Below are positions 8,356 to 16,664 of a stretch of DNA of 64,000 nucleotides, piece after piece. Position numbers and translations under genes: made by a program. Within the stretch, counting starts at the first letter, position 1, and every line of letters starts with the position of its first letter. Origin of the DNA: Ruminococcaceae bacterium AM07-15 (GTDB lineage: Bacteria > Bacillota > Clostridia > Oscillospirales > Butyricicoccaceae); contig QUDE01000009.1 in assembly GCA_003477405.1 (NCBI GenBank), positions 40,021 through 104,020 of the forward strand. Reading direction: 5' to 3'. The notes under the pieces are model-generated. The model saw only the letters and a program-made list of their open reading frames with translations. It was not told the DNA's origin and did no database searches.

Positions 8356-9138
8356 CTATAACAGTTCCCCATAATGCCGCACATAGGCCTTTTTCAGGCT
8401 GGTGGCCAGCACCATATACAGCAGAATACACGGGATCAGATAGGCGAAATACATGGCAGGCAGCGAGACAAACCCCAGCACGGCCCCAAGGGGAGTAAAG
8501 GGAATGACGGTCAGCACGGTGATTCCCGTCAGGGTGAGCAGTGTCAGGGGCGCCGAAGCACGGCTTTGGAGAAAGGGAAGCTTTGGCGTGCGGATCATAT
8601 GGATCACAAAAGTCTGGCTCCACATGGATTCCACAAACCATCCCGCCTGGAACAGCCCAATGTATTTGGCCTGCATCATGGCCAGCTCGGCCCCGCTGAA
8701 ATGGGCCGGCAGATCGTTGAACAATACGCCTCCCGAAACAAACATGGGGCAGAAGATAAAATACAAAAACAGATAGGTGGTAAAATCAAAAATGGAACTG
8801 GTGGGTCCGATCCAGAGCATAAAGCTGCCCACACTGGAAGCATCCCACTTCCGGGGTTTTGCGATAAACTCTTCATCCACATTGTCCCAGGGAATGGCTG
8901 TGCAGGACAGATCGTAGATCAGATTCAGGAAAATCAGGTGGATGCTCATCATGGGCAAAAAGGGCAGCAAAGCGGAGGCGGCCAGCACCGAAAACATATT
9001 GCTGCCCATAAAGGCGATGTTTGTGTATTCGGTCACGCTTTCTTTCTGGGAATTCACCTGAAACATTATGGACAAGGACACAAAAGGCAGACCGTGAAAC
9101 GGGCTGCTGACAACAAAGAAAGGCTGGGTATCAAGCAC
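8356..9138 (-). pseudogene. MgtA-type Mg2+ P-ATPase, C-terminal fragment
   Basis: From about 9005 leftward this is the C-terminal membrane domain of an MgtA/MgtB P-type ATPase: [36 protein letters not shown], then KPRKWDASS and [13 protein letters not shown], ending [14 protein letters not shown]. The phosphorylation and nucleotide-binding domains are absent. The ~40 residues before MFSVL do not continue a normal MgtA: PFVSLSIM and [10 protein letters not shown] look like a frameshifted piece of a P-ATPase actuator domain, hinting at an internal deletion in a second mgtA copy. It cannot make a working pump. Confidence 0.85.
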
Positions 9139-9559
9139 CGGGAAAGTGCGAGATATTCAGCCTGTTTTGTTGTCCGGGGTTTCCAAAGGGGTTTCCCCTT
9201 TGGCACACGGCTTTGCTTGCAAAGTGTAGTGTGTTATACCTGCTGGCGTGGCTGCCGGTGGAAACGGGGTGCGGTGCTTCTTGCGCCCCGTTTGCTCCGG
9301 CAGGAAAACAGGCGGGATTTTTGCGAATGGGAATAAGCAAAAAAATGGGCTGTTTTCAGAGAACGGCGGCAGGTATATGAAAGCCCCCGTCCCTCCTCCT
9401 ACACTCTAACTTGTGGACAAAGTGTCCCGAAGTGTGCCCACACTCCCAGAAAAGCAGCAGGACAACGGGCAACCGTCAAGGCTGAAATGAACGGGTTTAC
9501 ACCCGACCTTGACCACCGCCCGCCGCCCCGCTGAATAGGTAGACAAGGCGGCCAATCCC
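9139..9559. other. Left part of the insertion in mgtA, mobile-element debris
   Basis: No intact gene. On the minus strand one frame reads LPEQTGRKKHRTPFPPAATP and ends TPDNKTG-stop near 9165; it looks like the tail of a conjugative-element gene. The composition changes sharply from the flanking mgtA fragments. No terminal inverted repeats or transposase are visible. Confidence 0.4.
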
Positions 9560-10210
9560 TCAAATAGATAGTTTTACAATTCCCCATTTGCCGTCTTTCT
9601 TAACGCAAATCAGCCCAGCATTGCCTACCCGTATATCGGAGTAAATGGGTGGTAAAATCTCATATCCGCTGTGGTGTAATAACCCCCATTTCCCTTGTAG
9701 CTTTATTTTTATCAACTTATCAAAAATAGGATAGGCTTGCTGATACCTTATATCGACAAGGAGTTCACCTGTTATTTCGGAAACAACGCCCCATTTCCCG
9801 CCGACCCTCACAGCACATAAATCGTCATAACCGCACCATATTTCATCAAACCAATCTTCGGTGATATGCGCTCCAGCCATATTCAGCAAGCAATATTTTC
9901 CGTCTTTTTTACCCCATAAATTCTTTGAGAGAAACTCAAATTCTTCTTCATAAATGCATGGAATGAGAACATTTCCATTTGTATCAAGAAGTCCATACAG
10001 TCCGTTTTTCTCAACACATATCAGGCCATTATTGGACTGAAATACTGTATCATACTCAATAGGAATGGCAATGGTTCCCTTTTCGCTTATAAAGCCCCAC
10101 AATCCATCCTTTGAAACTTTAATCAGTCCGTTTTCACTGTGCCAGACCTCATCATAAGCCAATTCACATGGAACTTGAATGGTAGCTTTAATACAAGTCA
10201 CCTTGAACAC
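9560..10210 (-). CDS. WG-repeat protein
   Basis: A 216-residue protein of five to six WG (KWG) beta-repeats, for example KDGLWGFISEKGTIAIPIEY, KNGLYGLLDTNGNVLIPCIY, GGKWGVVSEITGELLVDIRY and QGKWGLLHHSGYEILPPIYS. The start at 10210 is a GTG preceded by AAGGGA and overlaps the upstream gene by 23 bp, so the two are probably coupled. There is no signal peptide. WG repeats are thought to form beta-sheet interaction surfaces and are common in horizontally acquired genes. The AT-rich codons differ from the chromosome around it. Confidence 0.8.
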   Translation of the reverse strand: MFKVTCIKATIQVPCELAYDEVWHSENGLIKVSKDGLWGFISEKGTIAIPIEYDTVFQSNNGLICVEKNGLYGLLDTNGNVLIPCIYEEEFEFLSKNLWGKKDGKYCLLNMAGAHITEDWFDEIWCGYDDLCAVRVGGKWGVVSEITGELLVDIRYQQAYPIFDKLIKIKLQGKWGLLHHSGYEILPPIYSDIRVGNAGLICVKKDGKWGIVKLSI

Positions 10211-10919
10211 ATCCCTTTTCTTGACATATCAGTGCTTGCTGATAGCTTCCTATCAGCCCGTAATAATTCATTATATCTGGATAACGATTTGACGGATGAT
10301 AATAGTCCAGCACAATGACATCGTGACCATTCAGCCGTGTAAAATAGTAAAGGTTAGAGTTTTGCCTATCTTTGATGTTATATCCCAAAATGATATTGAG
10401 AGATGTTATGGTATATCCGCACACAATAATAGTTGGGTCAATCAGTTCGATTTCACGGCGCAATTCTGTGCAATCGCACTGTGCATATTGCAAAATATTG
10501 TCTTTCTTAGAGTCTTTCGCTCCGTCACTCTTCTTCACATTGACAACGGCAATCTGGCGGAGCTGCTCATTTCCAAAATAGTGCATAGCCGCTTCGTCTC
10601 TAAACGGGCATAAATAGGTGGTTGATGTATGTAGTAGTCCTTGCGTCCATTGAGATACCCTTTTCCATGTAATGTGCTTTCCCATTTTTTCTTTGGTTAG
10701 CAAATGATCCTTTATTAAATCCCAGTCGCCTGTTCCATGATATGCTTCTTTGAGCAGAAACAAGGGGCGCACTTTTTGGGAAAACCACTGCTCCGGGCAA
10801 ACAATACCGTCTCGAATGAACACATTTTTACTGTGGTTAATATCATCCGAAGGTGCTTTGTTTTTCCATTCTTGAAATAGCAATTCAATATCGCTTATAT
10901 ATTTCTCTGTATGTTCCAT
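10188..10919 (-). CDS. Hypothetical protein, possibly uracil-DNA-glycosylase fold
   Basis: A 243-residue protein; the ATG at 10919 has GGGAGG upstream and is preferred over an earlier in-frame start. The pattern RPLFLLKEAYHG near residue 55, a central DPTIIVCGYTITSLNII block and HPSNRY near residue 210 recalls the uracil-DNA-glycosylase superfamily (beta-strand motif, later H-P-S), but catalytic residues cannot be assigned confidently. It lies between the helix-turn-helix remnant and the WG-repeat gene in the AT-rich insert. A nucleic-acid-related role is a guess from fold-like motifs. Confidence 0.55.
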   Translation of the reverse strand: MEHTEKYISDIELLFQEWKNKAPSDDINHSKNVFIRDGIVCPEQWFSQKVRPLFLLKEAYHGTGDWDLIKDHLLTKEKMGKHITWKRVSQWTQGLLHTSTTYLCPFRDEAAMHYFGNEQLRQIAVVNVKKSDGAKDSKKDNILQYAQCDCTELRREIELIDPTIIVCGYTITSLNIILGYNIKDRQNSNLYYFTRLNGHDVIVLDYYHPSNRYPDIMNYYGLIGSYQQALICQEKGCVQGDLY

Positions 10920-10938
10920 TCTAAATCCTCCCGCATTT

Positions 10939-11196
10939 TTAGAAATCATCCCATAGAACCGATTTGCCAACGCTCAATTCCCAGCCTTTTAATGCTGTGT
11001 CATACTCGATCCATTCTCCTGCAATCCGAAGTGTTTCAATGTATCGTTGCACAGAGCGTTCTGATACCTCTAATTTTTCAGCTGATTCTCTTGTTGAGAT
11101 ACCAGGTGTTTTTTTAATAGCACTTAGTACAAATAGAGTGTTCGCTACAATGATACTGAAATTTTTATACTTTTTTGTTTGCGATATGCGTCCATA
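10939..11196 (-). pseudogene. Helix-turn-helix regulator remnant truncated at the mgtA junction
   Basis: In this frame about 85 codons read VANTLFVLSAIKKTPGISTR, then ESAEKLEVSERSVQRYIETL and a WELSVGKSVLWDDF end. This is a winged helix-turn-helix of the HTH_11/DeoR kind. No start codon remains: the open frame runs into mgtA sequence at ~11196. It sits 19 bp before the gene at 10919 and was probably the cassette's regulator. An unusual start such as ATT near 11150 cannot be excluded. Confidence 0.6.
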
Positions 11197-12017
11197 AGTA
11201 TAAAGGGGATCAGCACCGCCATAAAGCGAATAAGCACCCAGGCAATGGAATGGGCCCCTTGATCAAACCCATCCTTCGGCCGCTTCTGGCTTCTGGGAAA
11301 GCCGCCGTAAACGGTGTCCGATCCCACGGCCAGCACCACGCCCTCGCCGGTGCCGCCCATGACGGAAGACCCCATAAAAACCAGATTATGACACTGGCTG
11401 TAAGCCCGGAACTTCCCCGGCGAGAGGGTTACAGCGCGCTTTTCCAAAATCCCGCTTTCGCCAGTGATCACCGACTGGGAGACAAACAGATCCTTGGCCT
11501 CCAGCAGGCGAATGTCCGCCGGAACACGATTTCCTGCCTGCAGCCGGACATAATCTCCCACCACCAGTTCATCGGCAGGAAGCTGAGTCCACCGGCCGTC
11601 CCGCCGCACCAGAACTTCAGAAGCAATCATCTCCGTCAGCCGGTCGGCCACCCGCTTGGCCCTCAGCTCCTGGATAAAGCGGACGATGCCGCTGACAAGC
11701 AGCATGTCCAAAATGATGATGGCCGTGGTCATATTGCGGCTGAAATTGGATGCGAGGAACACATCGGTCACAAGGGAGATGCTGGCCAGCACCAGCAGAA
11801 TCACGGCAAAAGGATTGACAAAAGCTCTTCGCAGCCGGTGGAGCACGGTATCGCGCCTTGGCCCCGGCCCGCTGTTTTTGCCGTGCTGTGCCCGGCTTTT
11901 TTCCGCTTCCTCCTGGCTAAGTCCCGCAGGAGAAACACCCAGCTTCTGATATAATGTTTCGGCATCCATGCAGGCATAATCAAAAATCTGTTTTGGGGAC
12001 AGATGACTGGGACGCAT
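11145..12017 (-). pseudogene. MgtA-type Mg2+ P-ATPase, N-terminal fragment
   Basis: The gene start is intact: GGAGG precedes the ATG at 12017. It encodes a cation-ATPase N-terminal domain (LYQKLGVSPAGLSQEEAEKS), the first membrane helices (NPFAVILLVLASISLVTDVF), and the actuator domain with VITGESG and NLVFMGSSVMGGTGEG. MgtA sequence stops at about codon 274 (11197), before the DKTGT phosphorylation site. The remaining codons to 11145 come from the insert in a chance frame. It would make a non-functional truncated membrane protein at most. No M-box riboswitch is recognised upstream, though a TATAAT box is present. Confidence 0.87.
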
Positions 12018-12182
12018 TTTTCCACCTCCGCAGGATAATTTCCGCGCTGCCACAGAATACTCGCAAAATGGCCTCTTCACCATGTTTGCGGTTATTATAT
12101 CATACATCCCATTTTTTAAGCCCCATCCTTCTCTTGCTTTTTTCTTGCTTTCCCCGAAAAGCAAAACCTTGTACCCACTAGA

Positions 12183-12620
12183 TCATGGCTGAAATTCTGT
12201 CTGCTCTTTCGTGATAACCTCCACGCTTTCTTCGGCTTTCATCTGCTGAAAGGCTACGCTTCCCAGCACCACCAGCAGCACATAGAACAACAGGAACAAG
12301 GCCACCGCAATTCCTACTGCCTTCCAGATCCGCCGACCCCTGCGATTCTTTTCCGCCAGCTGACGGTTGAGCTCCACCAACTGCTCCACCAGCGCTTCCT
12401 CCTGTCCCCGGCTTTCTCTTCTTCCGGTCTCTCCACAGAGCAAATGGGATACATCGGTCTCCAGCACATCGGCCAGCTCCACCAGCAGATCGGCATCGGG
12501 CACCGACAGCCCACTCTCCCATTTGGACACCGTCTGCCGCACCACATGAAGCCGCAGGGCCACCTCCTGCTGGGACAGTCCTTTTTCTTTCCGCAACTTT
12601 TTCAGGTTTTCTCCAAACAT
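12183..12620 (-). CDS. XRE-family regulator with a C-terminal membrane helix
   Basis: A 145-residue protein. The ATG at 12620 with GGAGGG upstream fits the family start MFGENLKKLRKEKGLSQQEV. Residues 1-60 form an HTH_3/XRE DNA-binding domain (LRLHVVRQTVSKWESGLSVP). A charged coiled segment follows, then a transmembrane helix at ~98-120 (AVGIAVALFLLFYVLLVVLG). Membrane-tethered XRE proteins of this layout are common in Firmicutes. It is divergent from the SRP RNA promoter; its targets are unknown. Confidence 0.85.
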   Translation of the reverse strand: MFGENLKKLRKEKGLSQQEVALRLHVVRQTVSKWESGLSVPDADLLVELADVLETDVSHLLCGETGRRESRGQEEALVEQLVELNRQLAEKNRRGRRIWKAVGIAVALFLLFYVLLVVLGSVAFQQMKAEESVEVITKEQTEFQP

Positions 12621-12733
12621 CGCTTTCCCTCCTATGCTGCCCATCAATATAGCAAAGGAGCCATAAAAACACAAGCAACGCAAACTAACATGGGGAAAAT
12701 TTCTGCATCCACCCTTCTTTCGCCAAGAACCAG

Positions 12734-12762
12734 TTGATAAATTGGGGAAGATGTATTATAAT
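12734..12762 (+). promoter_or_regulatory. Promoter of the SRP RNA
   Basis: TTGATA (12734-12739) and TATAAT (12757-12762) with a 17-base spacer. Transcription should begin around 12770, the base of the RNA's terminal stem. Confidence 0.85.
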
Positions 12763-12770
12763 ATCTTTTA

Positions 12771-13076
12771 CAGCGGCGCTTGCCAAGGCTGCACTAACCG
12801 GGGAGTCAGCGGTTCCTTATCACCTGAAATCCGCTATATGCAGGGGTTAATTCCGTTTCAGAGGATTCGTCTTTTTGCCGTCTGCCTCGTATGTAAAGCT
12901 GAGAGAGATCGGTCCCGCGCAACAGACCGCCGTGAACCATGTCAGGCGGGGAACCGAGCAGCATTAAGCGGCACAGTCTGTGTGCCGCGGCCAACCGGTT
13001 TTGAGCCGAGCATACGGGTTACGGGCAAAGGGCGTCTTCGAGGAAGCGGTGTGCAGCCTTGGGAGTCGCCGCTGTT
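12771..13076 (+). ncRNA. ffs: Signal recognition particle RNA, long Bacillus/Clostridium type
   Basis: The conserved SRP-RNA core GTGAACCATGTCAGG...GGGGAACCGAGCAGCATTAAG lies at about 12930-12968. The ends pair: AGCGGCG and CCAAGGCTGCA near 12772-12790 match TGCAGCCTTGG and CGCCGCT near 13052-13073, giving a ~300-nt Alu-plus-S domain molecule. A T-run after 13073 serves as terminator. It is the RNA scaffold for Ffh in membrane targeting. An upstream open frame that runs through it into dnaX is not coding. Confidence 0.93.
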
Positions 13077-13122
13077 TTTTGTTTTTTCGTTTGTGTTTCT
13101 GCTTTCTTGGGAGGGAACTTTC

Positions 13123-14670
13123 GTGTCTCATCAGGCCCTTTATCGCAAATGGCGACCCATCACCTTTGACGATGTGGTGGGCCAGCAGCACATCACCGCC
13201 GCCCTCAAGGCCCAGGTCCAGACCGGGCGGCTGTCCCATGCCTATCTCTTCACCGGCACCCGGGGCACCGGCAAGACCACCTGCGCCAAAATTCTGGCCC
13301 GGGCGGCCAACTGTCTTTCCCCGGTGGACGGCAATCCCTGCAACCAGTGTGAAAACTGCCGGGCCGTGCTGGAAGATGCGGCCATGGATGTATCGGAAAT
13401 CGACGCCGCTTCCAACAACGGCGTGGACAACATCCGGGAGATCCGGGAGGAGGTCAATTACGCCCCCACCGCTCTCCGCCTGCGCACCTATATCATCGAC
13501 GAAGTGCATATGCTGTCACCGGGCGCTTTCAACGCTTTGCTGAAAACCCTGGAGGAGCCGCCGGAACACGCCTTGTTCATCCTGGCCACCACCGAGATCC
13601 ACAAGGTGCCTGCCACCATCCTGTCCCGGTGCCAGCGGTATGATTTCCGCCGGATCTCCCCCGCCGCCATCGGCGACCGTTTGCTCACCATCGCCCGGGC
13701 GGAAAACCTGAGTCTTTCCCCCGAGGCCGCTTTGCTTCTGGCCCGGCTGGGCGACGGCTCCATGCGGGATGCCATCTCCCTTCTGGACCGCTGTGTGGCC
13801 GGGGACACCCCCATCGATCCGCATCATGTGCAAAGCTGCCTGGGGGTGGCGGAAAACCAGCAGCTTCTGTCCCTCTTTTCCGCCTTGTGCAAAAAAGACG
13901 CCGCCCAGGCTTTGGCGGTGTTTTCCCAGTGTTATGACCAGGGCCGGGATATGATCTCTCTGTTTGACGAGCTTCTGTCCCTGATCCGGGATATTTATCT
14001 CATCCAATCGGTAAAGAATGCCGACAGCACCCTGACCGGCTCTTTCTTCACCACAGAAGAGCTGAAACAGGCCGCCAGCGAAGCTTCGCCGGAATTTCTG
14101 GACTTTGCCGCAGGGGTCATCGGCGAGACTCTTTCCCGGCTGACTCGCTCGGCCATCCGCCGGGCCGATGGGGAAATGTGCCTGCTCCGCCTGTGCCGCG
14201 GGCCGGTGCTCCTTTCTCCTGCGCCTCAGCAAAGCGCCCCGGCGGCGCCGGTTTCCTCGGTCTCCGCTCCGGCGGCCCCGGTTGCGCCTGCGGCTCCCTC
14301 CGCTGCCCCCAAAGGGGAGAGCGCAAAGGGAAAGGGGAGTTCTTCTCCGGGAGATACCGACGCCCGGGACCGGTTTTTTGCCGCTTTGAAGGGCACGCCC
14401 ATGAACCCGGCGGCCGCCGCCTACATCCGCCTGGCCCACTATTCCCTCAAGGGGGAGCTGCTGGTCATTGGCGTGGATGAAGAGGGGCTTTTGCTTCTGG
14501 ACCGGCCCCGTGTGGTGACCCTTCTGGAGCAGGCCGCCCACAAAGCCGGATTCTCCGGTGTGCGGCTGCGGAGCAAATCGGCCACCCCCGCCCAGGAAGA
14601 AGGGGCTTTGGATGAAGTGCTGGATACGGCCCGAAGCCTGGGTGTGGATGTACGCGAACAGCAGGATTGA
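13123..14670 (+). CDS. dnaX: DNA polymerase III subunit gamma/tau
   Basis: A 515-residue clamp-loader ATPase. Start is the GTG at 13123 after GGGAGGG; the open frame upstream is SRP RNA. Motifs in order: YRKWRPITFDDVVGQQHI, Walker A GTRGTGKTT near residue 45, zinc-binding Cys cluster NPCNQCENC, DEVHM Walker B, and the sensor segment NALLKTLEEPPEHALFILAT. A Pro/Ala-rich linker at ~365-405 precedes a C-terminal domain. No slippery heptamer was noticed. It lies directly after SRP RNA and before ybaB-recR, an arrangement conserved in Firmicutes. Confidence 0.96.
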   Translation: MSHQALYRKWRPITFDDVVGQQHITAALKAQVQTGRLSHAYLFTGTRGTGKTTCAKILARAANCLSPVDGNPCNQCENCRAVLEDAAMDVSEIDAASNNGVDNIREIREEVNYAPTALRLRTYIIDEVHMLSPGAFNALLKTLEEPPEHALFILATTEIHKVPATILSRCQRYDFRRISPAAIGDRLLTIARAENLSLSPEAALLLARLGDGSMRDAISLLDRCVAGDTPIDPHHVQSCLGVAENQQLLSLFSALCKKDAAQALAVFSQCYDQGRDMISLFDELLSLIRDIYLIQSVKNADSTLTGSFFTTEELKQAASEASPEFLDFAAGVIGETLSRLTRSAIRRADGEMCLLRLCRGPVLLSPAPQQSAPAAPVSSVSAPAAPVAPAAPSAAPKGESAKGKGSSSPGDTDARDRFFAALKGTPMNPAAAAYIRLAHYSLKGELLVIGVDEEGLLLLDRPRVVTLLEQAAHKAGFSGVRLRSKSATPAQEEGALDEVLDTARSLGVDVREQQD

Positions 14671-14729
14671 GCTTTTCACAAAGCTCCTGGCAATACAATC
14701 AAAATACCAAAGAAAAGGTGGTTTATCCC

Positions 14730-15053
14730 ATGAAAAAGATGCCTATGGGCGGTTTCAACATGAATAACCTGATGAAGCAGGCCCAAAAAATGCAGCAGGA
14801 TATGGCCAAAAAGCAGGCTGAGCTGGAAGAGATGGAGTTCACCGCTTCTGCTGGCGGCGGTGCTGTCACCGCCACCATCAAGCAAAAGCAGCTCACCTCC
14901 CTCATCATCAAGCCGGAAGTCATCGATCCGGAGGATGCCGAGATGCTCTGCGACCTGGTGATGGCCGCCGTCAACGAGGCCATGAAGCAGTCTGACGACA
15001 CCTACACCGCAGAGATGAACAAACTCACCGGCGGAATGGGCGGTCTGTTCTAA
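14730..15053 (+). CDS. YbaB/EbfC family nucleoid-associated protein
   Basis: A 107-residue protein with the family signature: [20 protein letters not shown], the GGGAV turn and a [12 protein letters not shown] helix. It starts at the ATG at 14730 behind AAAGGTGG. YbaB proteins bind DNA as dimers and are nearly always encoded between dnaX and recR, as here (2-bp gap to recR). Confidence 0.94.
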   Translation: MKKMPMGGFNMNNLMKQAQKMQQDMAKKQAELEEMEFTASAGGGAVTATIKQKQLTSLIIKPEVIDPEDAEMLCDLVMAAVNEAMKQSDDTYTAEMNKLTGGMGGLF

Positions 15054-15055
15054 TC

Positions 15056-15655
15056 ATGAAATATTTCGCGCCGCCGGTGGAAAAGCTCATTGAACAATTT
15101 GAGCGTCTGCCGGGCATCGGCTATAAAACGGCCCAGCGGCTGGCCTTTTTTGTGCTGGATCTGCCAAAGGACCAAGCGGAGGAATTCGCCAAAGCCATTC
15201 TGGATGCCAAACAGACGGTCCACACCTGCAAGGTGTGCCAGAACCTCACCGATGGTGAAATCTGCTCCATCTGCTCCGACCCCATGCGGGACAAAGGGCT
15301 GATCTGCGTGGTCACCGATCCCAAGGATGTGGTGGCCCTGGAGCGCACCCGGGAATACAAGGGTCTTTACCATGTGCTTCACGGGGTGATCTCCCCCCTC
15401 AACGGCATCGGCCCCGATCAGCTGCGCATCAAGGAACTGTTGCAGCGAGTGGCCGATGAGGACATCCGGGAGGTCATCATGGCCACAAACCCGGACACCG
15501 AAGGAGAAGCCACGGCCATGTACCTTTCCCGGCTGCTCAAGCCCTTTGGCGTGGCGGTGACCCGTCTGGCCTACGGCGTGCCTGTGGGCGGGCATCTGGA
15601 ATATGCCGACGAAGTGACCCTCACCCGGGCCCTGGAAGGCCGCACTCAGATCTGA
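15056..15655 (+). CDS. recR: Recombination protein RecR
   Basis: A 199-residue full-length RecR, acting with RecO (and RecF) in gap repair. Visible parts are the helix-hairpin-helix ([20 protein letters not shown]), the four-cysteine zinc finger ([18 protein letters not shown]), and the Toprim domain ([18 protein letters not shown], then [20 protein letters not shown]). It follows ybaB by 2 bp, and the operon ends at the terminator 8 bp later. Confidence 0.97.
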   Translation: MKYFAPPVEKLIEQFERLPGIGYKTAQRLAFFVLDLPKDQAEEFAKAILDAKQTVHTCKVCQNLTDGEICSICSDPMRDKGLICVVTDPKDVVALERTREYKGLYHVLHGVISPLNGIGPDQLRIKELLQRVADEDIREVIMATNPDTEGEATAMYLSRLLKPFGVAVTRLAYGVPVGGHLEYADEVTLTRALEGRTQI

Positions 15656-15662
15656 ATACAGC

Positions 15663-15694
15663 AAAAGAGCGTGCCGCTTGGCACGCTCTTTTTT
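15663..15694. terminator. Bidirectional intrinsic terminator
   Basis: AAAAGAGCGTGCC / GGCACGCTCTTTT, 4-base loop, with T-run. It is shared by recR and the convergent IclR gene, whose stop codon lies in the T-run. Confidence 0.88.
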
Positions 15695-16469
15695 ATTCTT
15701 CGTAGGCCAGAAGCTGGGACAGGCGCTGGGCGGTGCGCTGAACCTGGGGAATGATACGGCGGATGTGTTCCGGCTCCATCCGGTGCAGCGGGCCGGAAAC
15801 GCTGATGCCAGCTACCACTTTTCCCGTGTAATCCCGCACTCCGGCGGCCACGCACCGGGCCCCCTGCTCGCACTCCTCATCGTCCAGGGCATATCCCTGG
15901 CGCCCGATCTTCTCCAGCTCGGAAAGCAGCCCTTCCCGGGTGGTAATGGTATGGGAAGTCAGGGGCTCCAGACCATTTTCTTCGATATACTGCTCCAGGG
16001 AGGCGGCATCGTCGTTGAGCAGAAAGATCTTCCCCACGCCGGTGCAATACAAGGGAGCCCGTTTCCCGATGCGCTGCATGATTTTCAGCATTCCATCGGG
16101 CCCTTCCACCACATCCACATAAACCACCTGCCGGTTTTCCTCAATGGCCAGGCAGCAGCTTTCCCCGCACCGGCTGGAAAGCTCCAGCAGCCAGGGATGG
16201 GCCAGGTTGCGGATATCCATCTGGGAAGAGACCTGGCTGCCGATCTGGGCAAATTTCAGCGTGAGGGAATAGCGCAGCGTCACCGGGTCCTGGTTGGCAT
16301 AGCCGTGAAGCAGCAGAGTGTTTACCAGGCGCAATGCGGTGCTGGCCGGAAGACCGCAGGCCGCTGCCAGATCCCCCAGGCGCATAGGCTCCCGGGAAGA
16401 AGCCAGCACCTCCACCAGCTGCAATGCCTTTTCCACCGATTGATTCACTTTGGCCAGCTTCTTTTCCAT
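15693..16469 (-). CDS. IclR family transcriptional regulator
   Basis: A 258-residue regulator. The ATG at 16469 is chosen for the GGGGGCAGG upstream. Residues ~5-70 are the winged helix-turn-helix (NQSVEKALQLVEVLASSREP, LGDLAAACGLPASTALRLVN). The C-terminal ligand domain carries the usual LYCTGVGKIFLL and YALDDEECEQGARCVAAGVR blocks. It is divergent from the aminotransferase gene with ~195 bp between starts, so it probably controls that gene and itself. Confidence 0.93.
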   Translation of the reverse strand: MEKKLAKVNQSVEKALQLVEVLASSREPMRLGDLAAACGLPASTALRLVNTLLLHGYANQDPVTLRYSLTLKFAQIGSQVSSQMDIRNLAHPWLLELSSRCGESCCLAIEENRQVVYVDVVEGPDGMLKIMQRIGKRAPLYCTGVGKIFLLNDDAASLEQYIEENGLEPLTSHTITTREGLLSELEKIGRQGYALDDEECEQGARCVAAGVRDYTGKVVAGISVSGPLHRMEPEHIRRIIPQVQRTAQRLSQLLAYEE

Positions 16470-16503
16470 GGTCCTGCCCCCGTTTTTCATTTTACACAAT
16501 GAA

Positions 16504-16532
16504 ATTATAGACTATTTGCACGGAATCCTCAA
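16504..16532 (-). promoter_or_regulatory. Promoter of the IclR gene
   Basis: On the minus strand TTGAGG (16527-16532) and TATAAT (16504-16509), 17-base spacer. Confidence 0.65.
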
Positions 16533-16554
16533 CTGATTTTCGTCGCATCCTCCT

Positions 16555-16583
16555 TTGACTTTCCCCCATGGGGATGCTACAAT
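16555..16583 (+). promoter_or_regulatory. Promoter of the aminotransferase gene with a palindrome in its spacer
   Basis: TTGACT (16555-16560) and TACAAT (16578-16583) with 17 bases between. The spacer contains the palindrome CCCCATGGGG (16566-16575), a plausible regulator site. Confidence 0.7.
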
Positions 16584-16664
16584 AAAAGCAGAAAAATGGA
16601 ATCGAAATATCATTTCACTTTGTGAAATCCGCTTCCATCGTTTTGAAAAGGGGTGCTTTTGATA

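Larger units (their letters stand above)
9140..11196. mobile_element. AT-rich insertion/replacement inside the mgtA locus
   Basis: About 2 kb of visibly AT-richer DNA lies between the N-terminal and C-terminal fragments of MgtA-type ATPase coding sequence. It carries a helix-turn-helix remnant, two cassette genes and element debris. The right junction is near 11196, where MgtA sequence (LIRFMAVLIPFI) stops abruptly; the left junction is between ~9080 and 9165. Roughly 400 codons of ATPase are missing, so this is a replacement and not a simple insertion. No transposase or target duplication was found. Confidence 0.6.

Noticed and set aside
8374..9336. 320-codon plus-strand frame over the mgtA remnant
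   Set aside because: Antisense to recognisable P-ATPase sequence and rich in Gln, Gly and His as expected of a shadow.
12742..13122. Long N-terminal extension of the dnaX open frame
   Set aside because: The stretch is SRP RNA with its own promoter, paired ends and conserved core; the DnaX homology starts at the GTG at 13123.
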